Source: JAJYVT01 sp035534455
GTDB taxonomy: Bacteria; Actinomycetota; Acidimicrobiia; Acidimicrobiales; RAAP-2
Direction: 5' to 3'
DNA length: 64,000 nucleotides
Assembly: GCA_035534455.1 (NCBI GenBank)
Contig: DATLRV010000032.1
Location: forward strand, 62,001-126,000
Shown: one piece after another, positions 60,279-64,000 of the stretch
Layout of the letters: each line of letters opens with the position of its first letter
Position numbering within the stretch: the first letter of the stretch is position 1
Program-made: the position numbers and the translations under genes
The notes under the pieces: generated by a model
What the model was told of the DNA's origin: nothing
The model's input: the letters and a program-made list of their open reading frames with translations, nothing else
Database searches by the model: none

Positions 60279-60484
60279 CGGAATCTAACAAGCCAATTTG
60301 TAACGATACAAGTCCCTGTGACCAGGAGTTTATGCGCCTCGGTAGTGACCGGGGATTTTGATCAACCAGGCCCTGCGAGACGGCACTATAGCGAAAATCT
60401 CCGCGGTGCGCAAGCCGTCTTCGAGCAGTTGGTCACGGAATCACGGACGCAGGTCGACCTGTCCGAGCGGGTAGCGTGCCGGCG

Positions 60485-61693
60485 GTGTCGCGCGACGAGT
60501 TCCCGTTCGACCTCACTGTCGGGCAGCTGCGGCAACGGACGAGCATGAAGTGGCGGGCCGCGGATCCTCACGTGCTGCCGCTGTGGGTCGCCGAGATGGA
60601 CCTCATGCCCGCAGGTCCCGTCGTCGGAGCTTTGCGTGACGCTCTCGAGCGAGGAGACACCGGGTACGCCTGTGGGACGGAGTACGCCGATGCCTACGCG
60701 TCGTTCGCCGCAGCGCGTTGGGGTTTCGGCGGCTTCGAGGTGGTCCGCAGCGCCCTGGTTCCCGACGTCATGCTCGGGATGGTCGAGGTGCTCAAACTCG
60801 TGACCGGGCCGGGCGACCCGGTCGTGGTCACGCCTCCCGTGTACCCGCCGTTCTACGCGTTCGTCGAGCACCTTGGCCGCAGTGTCGTCGAGGTGCCGTT
60901 GACGAGGGGAGGACGATTGGACGTTCCGGCACTCGCTGACGTCTTCGAGGCGCTCGCCGCAGAAGGGCCGGCAGCGTTCCTTCTCTGCAACCCGCACAAT
61001 CCCACGGGCACGGTCCACTCGCACGACGAGCTCGCTGCGGTGGCGGCTGCCGCGGAGTCCACGGGTGTGCGTGTCGTGGCGGACGAGATCCACGCACCGC
61101 TCGTGCTACCCGGGGCGACCTTCACCCCCTACTTGGCCGCTGACGAAGGGGGCCGGGGGTTCGCCCTCGTCTCGGCCTCCAAAGGGTGGAATCTCCCCGG
61201 CTTGAAGGCAGCCGTCGTCTTCGCCGGTGAAGCCGCAGCCGACGACCTCGCCCGGCTCCCCGAAGAGGTGAGCCACGGGCCGAGCCATTTCGGTGTGATC
61301 GCGCACACGGCTGCGCTGCGCCAAGGCGGGGAGTGGTTGGATGCGGTGCTCGGCGGCCTGGACCGTAACCGCACCCTGCTCGCAGACCTCCTCGCTGCCC
61401 ACCTGCCGGCGGCGCACTGGGCTCCCGGTGCGGCGAGCTACCTGGCTTGGGTCGACTTCAGCAGTGTGCCGTGGCTCGCAACATCCGGCAGGGCCGGTCC
61501 GAGCCGCGGCGATGTCAGTGTCCGGTCCGGTGCTGCGGCGTGGTTCCTCGAGCACGCGCGCGTGCTCCTCAGCTCGGGTGCGGCCTTCGGATCCGGCGGC
61601 AGCTCCTGTGCTCGCATCAACTTCGCCACGTCGTCGAGCGTGCTCTCCGAGGCGGTCGAGCGGATGGGAACAGCCCTTTCCCGGGCGGCCTGA
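60485..61693 (+). CDS. PatB/MalY-type PLP aminotransferase (C-S lyase-like)
   Basis: Fold-type I PLP enzyme of 402 residues. It opens FPFDLTVGQLRQRTSMKWR and LPLWVAEMDLMPAGPV, the typical MalY/PatB entry. The PLP-lysine motif is SASKGWNLPGLKAA (K in SASKGW), with NPHNPTGTVHS and DEIHAPLVLPG upstream. Members cleave cystathionine or other C-S bonds, or transaminate. GTG 60485 is preferred because TAGCGT (60472-60477) lies 7 nt upstream; the GTG at 60476 overlaps that hexamer. There is no methionine or cysteine gene nearby. Confidence 0.88.
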   Translation: MSRDEFPFDLTVGQLRQRTSMKWRAADPHVLPLWVAEMDLMPAGPVVGALRDALERGDTGYACGTEYADAYASFAAARWGFGGFEVVRSALVPDVMLGMVEVLKLVTGPGDPVVVTPPVYPPFYAFVEHLGRSVVEVPLTRGGRLDVPALADVFEALAAEGPAAFLLCNPHNPTGTVHSHDELAAVAAAAESTGVRVVADEIHAPLVLPGATFTPYLAADEGGRGFALVSASKGWNLPGLKAAVVFAGEAAADDLARLPEEVSHGPSHFGVIAHTAALRQGGEWLDAVLGGLDRNRTLLADLLAAHLPAAHWAPGAASYLAWVDFSSVPWLATSGRAGPSRGDVSVRSGAAAWFLEHARVLLSSGAAFGSGGSSCARINFATSSSVLSEAVERMGTALSRAA

Positions 61694-61749
61694 GGATTTC
61701 TTCGACTGCCCGACAGAGACGGCAGAGTGCCCGCGCCCACATCGTGCAG

Positions 61750-64000
61750 TCAGTCCAGGAGGCCCCGAATGTCCGCAGCCGTGAGCGCGCCAGACTCGAA
61801 GCCGCCGCTGTCAATGACGCTCGAGAACAGCGCGGCTTTCTTCGCCTTGAGCGCCATCACCTTCTCCTCGATCGTGTCCTTGGCGACGAGCCGATAGACC
61901 ATCACGTGCTTGGTCTGTCCGATGCGATGCACCCGATCGATCGCCTGGGCCTCCGTCGCCGGGTTCCACCACGGGTCGAGCAAGATGCAGTAGTCCGCCT
62001 CGGTCAGGTTCAACCCGAACCCTCCAGCCTTCAGGCTGATGAGGAACACAGGGGCGTCGCCTGACCGGAACTCGGCGAGCACGGCTGTGCGTCGCCTGGT
62101 CCGGCCGTCGAGGTAGCAGTGGGAGATGCGTGCCTCCTTGATGCGATCACGGGCCATGGTGAGGAACCGGGTGAACTGGCTGAACACGAGCACCCTGTGG
62201 CCGTCGGCCACCACCTCCTCCAGCATCTCCATCAGCGCGTCGAGCTTGGTCGACGGCACCTTCTGGCGCGCAGGGTCGACCAAGGCGGCACTGAGAGACG
62301 CCTGGCGAAGGACGGTGAGGGATCTCAGGATCTCGAAGCGGTTCCGCTGCATGTCGTCGAGCAGGCCAAGCACCTTCTGTCGCTCGCGCTGGAGATAGGT
62401 CTGGTAGAGCTTGCGGTGGCGGGGGCTCAATTCGAGCTCGACCACCTGCTCCTGCTTCTCCGGCAGATCCTCGGCCACCTGCTCCTTCGATCGGCGCAGG
62501 AGCAGCGGCTGGATCCGGCGCCGGAGGAGCGCCAGTTTGTCCTCGTCGGCATGCCGCTCGATCGGCTGGCGGTAGAACTCGCTGAAGCGCTCCGCGCTCC
62601 CGAGCAAACCCGGTGAGGTGATGGACAGCAGCGCCCACAGCTCCATGAGGTGGTTCTCCATGGGCGTGCCGGTCATCGCCAGCTTGAACGGGACCGGGAG
62701 CGTCTTCGCCCGCTGGTAGGCGTGGGAGTGCATGTTCTTGGCGAACTGGGCCTCGTCGAGGACGAGCCCGGCCCATTCCAGCTTCTCGTAGTCGTGGTAC
62801 TCGAGCCGGAAGAGGGCGTAGGAGGTCACGACCACGTCGGCGTCCGCGGCGACGTCGAACAGCGTGCATCCTCTCCGTGACGAGGTGGCGGTCACGGTGC
62901 CGACCCTCAGTCCCGGGGCGAACTTGCGGCACTCGTTCGCCCAGTTCCCGACGACGCTCGTCGGCGCCACCACCAAGAATGGAGCATCGCTTCGTCGGTG
63001 CTCTCGGAGGTGGCAGACGAGTGCCAGGACCTGCAAGGTCTTGCCGAGGCCCATGTCGTCGGCCAAGACGCCGCCGAGGCCCATGTCGTAGAGAAACACC
63101 AGCCAATCGAATCCGATCTTTTGGTAAGGGCGCAGGCACGCGTTCAGGCCGGCCGGGACCGGGTGCTCGGTCCGGTCCGACGCTGTGGCAAGCGCTCGTA
63201 CCGCGCGCTGCCACGCTGCCGCCTGGGTGCTCAGGACGCCCAAGCGCTCCAAGTCCTGCCACAGGCTCGCCTGGTACCGCGTGACCCGGAGGTGGTCCCC
63301 GTCTCCGGCGTGGAGCGCTCTGGCCTCGTTGATCAACTGGGCGAGCTCCCGGAGGGCATCGTCTTCGAGAGAGAAATAGGTGCCGGACGGCAGGAGCATG
63401 TGGGACTGCCCGGTGGCGAGCGCCGTGAACAGCTCGACGAAGGGCACCTGCTCACCACCGACGCTGACATCGACGGCAAGGTCGAACCAGTCCTTCTCGC
63501 CACCTGGCGTTTGGCGCAAGGAGACGATGGGTGCCTCCAGGGCTTCCTGATAGGCAGGACGCTCGCCTGTGTGCTCGACGACAAGGCCAGGGATGGCCTC
63601 GAGCCCTGGCAGCACTTCGGTGAGGAAGCGCACGGTGTCCATGCCCTTCATCGACGCGTCGCGCTCGAGGCGGTCCCCGGACGGCGCGAGGATCCGTCCG
63701 GTCCGATGCGCGAGGACCGATCGAAACGCGGTGTCGAGGGCCTGGGTGACGGAGCCGTCGTACCCCGCGCCTCGAGGGTCGCCCAACTCCTCGAGCCACT
63801 CGGTCCCCGGTATGCCGGTCGCCCACGATAGGTCCAGTCGATGGTCCTCACCGTGACGCAACGTGAGGATCAGGGATTCCCCGGGAAGCTCGGGGAGGTC
63901 GACGGTCCCGTCGGCGCAGTCCACCCGCAGGTGGCGGCGAAGGCGCGGGTAGACCGCGTGGAAGAAGCGCTCCCGATCCTCTGCGGGCACGACGAGCTCG
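61750..64000 (-). CDS. SNF2-family DEAD/DEAH ATPase (partial, 5' end beyond window)
   Basis: Large DNA translocase; about 750 C-terminal residues are in the window and the frame is open at the right edge (relatives are about 1000 residues or more). The SNF2 core has LYDMGLGGVLADDMGLGKTLQ (DDMGLGKT Walker A), LVLDEAQFAKN (DEAQ), MTGTPMENHLMELW, and the helicase C half with VFSQFTRFL, KAGGFGLNLTEADYCILLDP and DRVHRIGQTKHVMVYRL. Residues before the core match the SNF2_assoc/bacterial HepA-like region. The role is chromosome- or polymerase-linked remodelling. The 56 bp between it and the aminotransferase hold nothing notable. Confidence 0.92.
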   Translation of the reverse strand, partial: ELVVPAEDRERFFHAVYPRLRRHLRVDCADGTVDLPELPGESLILTLRHGEDHRLDLSWATGIPGTEWLEELGDPRGAGYDGSVTQALDTAFRSVLAHRTGRILAPSGDRLERDASMKGMDTVRFLTEVLPGLEAIPGLVVEHTGERPAYQEALEAPIVSLRQTPGGEKDWFDLAVDVSVGGEQVPFVELFTALATGQSHMLLPSGTYFSLEDDALRELAQLINEARALHAGDGDHLRVTRYQASLWQDLERLGVLSTQAAAWQRAVRALATASDRTEHPVPAGLNACLRPYQKIGFDWLVFLYDMGLGGVLADDMGLGKTLQVLALVCHLREHRRSDAPFLVVAPTSVVGNWANECRKFAPGLRVGTVTATSSRRGCTLFDVAADADVVVTSYALFRLEYHDYEKLEWAGLVLDEAQFAKNMHSHAYQRAKTLPVPFKLAMTGTPMENHLMELWALLSITSPGLLGSAERFSEFYRQPIERHADEDKLALLRRRIQPLLLRRSKEQVAEDLPEKQEQVVELELSPRHRKLYQTYLQRERQKVLGLLDDMQRNRFEILRSLTVLRQASLSAALVDPARQKVPSTKLDALMEMLEEVVADGHRVLVFSQFTRFLTMARDRIKEARISHCYLDGRTRRRTAVLAEFRSGDAPVFLISLKAGGFGLNLTEADYCILLDPWWNPATEAQAIDRVHRIGQTKHVMVYRLVAKDTIEEKVMALKAKKAALFSSVIDSGGFESGALTAADIRGLLD

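Noticed and set aside
60384..60420. Rifamycin-associated element upstream of helD (GCGGTGCGCAAGCC)
   Set aside because: It only partly resembles the inverted repeat I remember, and it has no matching second arm.

Overview
The window is 64 kb of very GC-rich DNA with frequent GTG starts, four-base ATGA/GTGA gene overlaps and many start codons placed 6-9 nt after a TANNNT hexamer, which points to leaderless transcripts. The gene content suits Actinomycetota and best suits the class Acidimicrobiia: the rpsA, coaE, uvrB, uvrA, uvrC, rapZ backbone in order, an F420-type luciferase-like oxidoreductase, a DUF3151 protein, an AftD-like arabinosyltransferase, and a secreted protein with GGYW..ASDGGIFTFG repeats. 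The class is my inference. No rRNA, tRNA, CRISPR array, insertion sequence or prophage was seen.

Layout. 0-13 kb: rpsA, then cell-envelope genes (a polysaccharide flippase-like protein, a secreted CHAP protein with a zinc-ribbon membrane partner, a GT4 glycosyltransferase, a very large AftD-like GT-C enzyme and a methyltransferase). 13-16 kb: coaE and uvrB. 16.2-19.3 kb: a compact three-gene cassette of unknown product (stand-alone amino-acid adenylating enzyme, threonine-synthase-like PLP enzyme, carrier protein), followed by a TetR regulator. 20-24.4 kb: a Pro/Ser-rich anchored protein and uvrA, whose promoter carries a perfect actinobacterial LexA box. 24.4-27.7 kb: a truncated phosphotransferase remnant, two overlapping STAS proteins, a hemerythrin, nadA and a frameshifted beta-lactamase-like pseudogene. 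27.7-41.4 kb: uvrC-rapZ, a site-2 protease, DUF3151, an MFS exporter, a PHP phosphoesterase, an acyl-CoA synthetase, an SRPBCC protein, a small zinc-finger protein with complex upstream repeats, a molybdenum hydroxylase large subunit without partner subunits, a 21-residue leaderless microprotein candidate and a YihY/BrkB membrane protein. 41.5-50.5 kb: TetR plus DHA2 exporter, MscS, an LLM oxidoreductase, and MarR plus a fused heterodimer-type ABC exporter. 50.5-58 kb: an accessory zone of small proteins (thiamine-binding, VOC, cupin, MEDS, pentapeptide-DinB, lipoprotein, unknowns) with several gene fragments. 58-64 kb: HelD, a PatB/MalY-type aminotransferase and the C-terminal part of a SNF2 helicase running off the right edge.

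Working together: UvrA, UvrB and UvrC form the excision-repair endonuclease, although their genes are separated here. TetR and MarR each sit first in an operon with a drug exporter and have inverted repeats over their own promoters. The adenylation/PLP/carrier cassette looks like a dedicated aminoacyl-carrier pathway. Functions come from recognised motifs and remembered family features; no database search was run.
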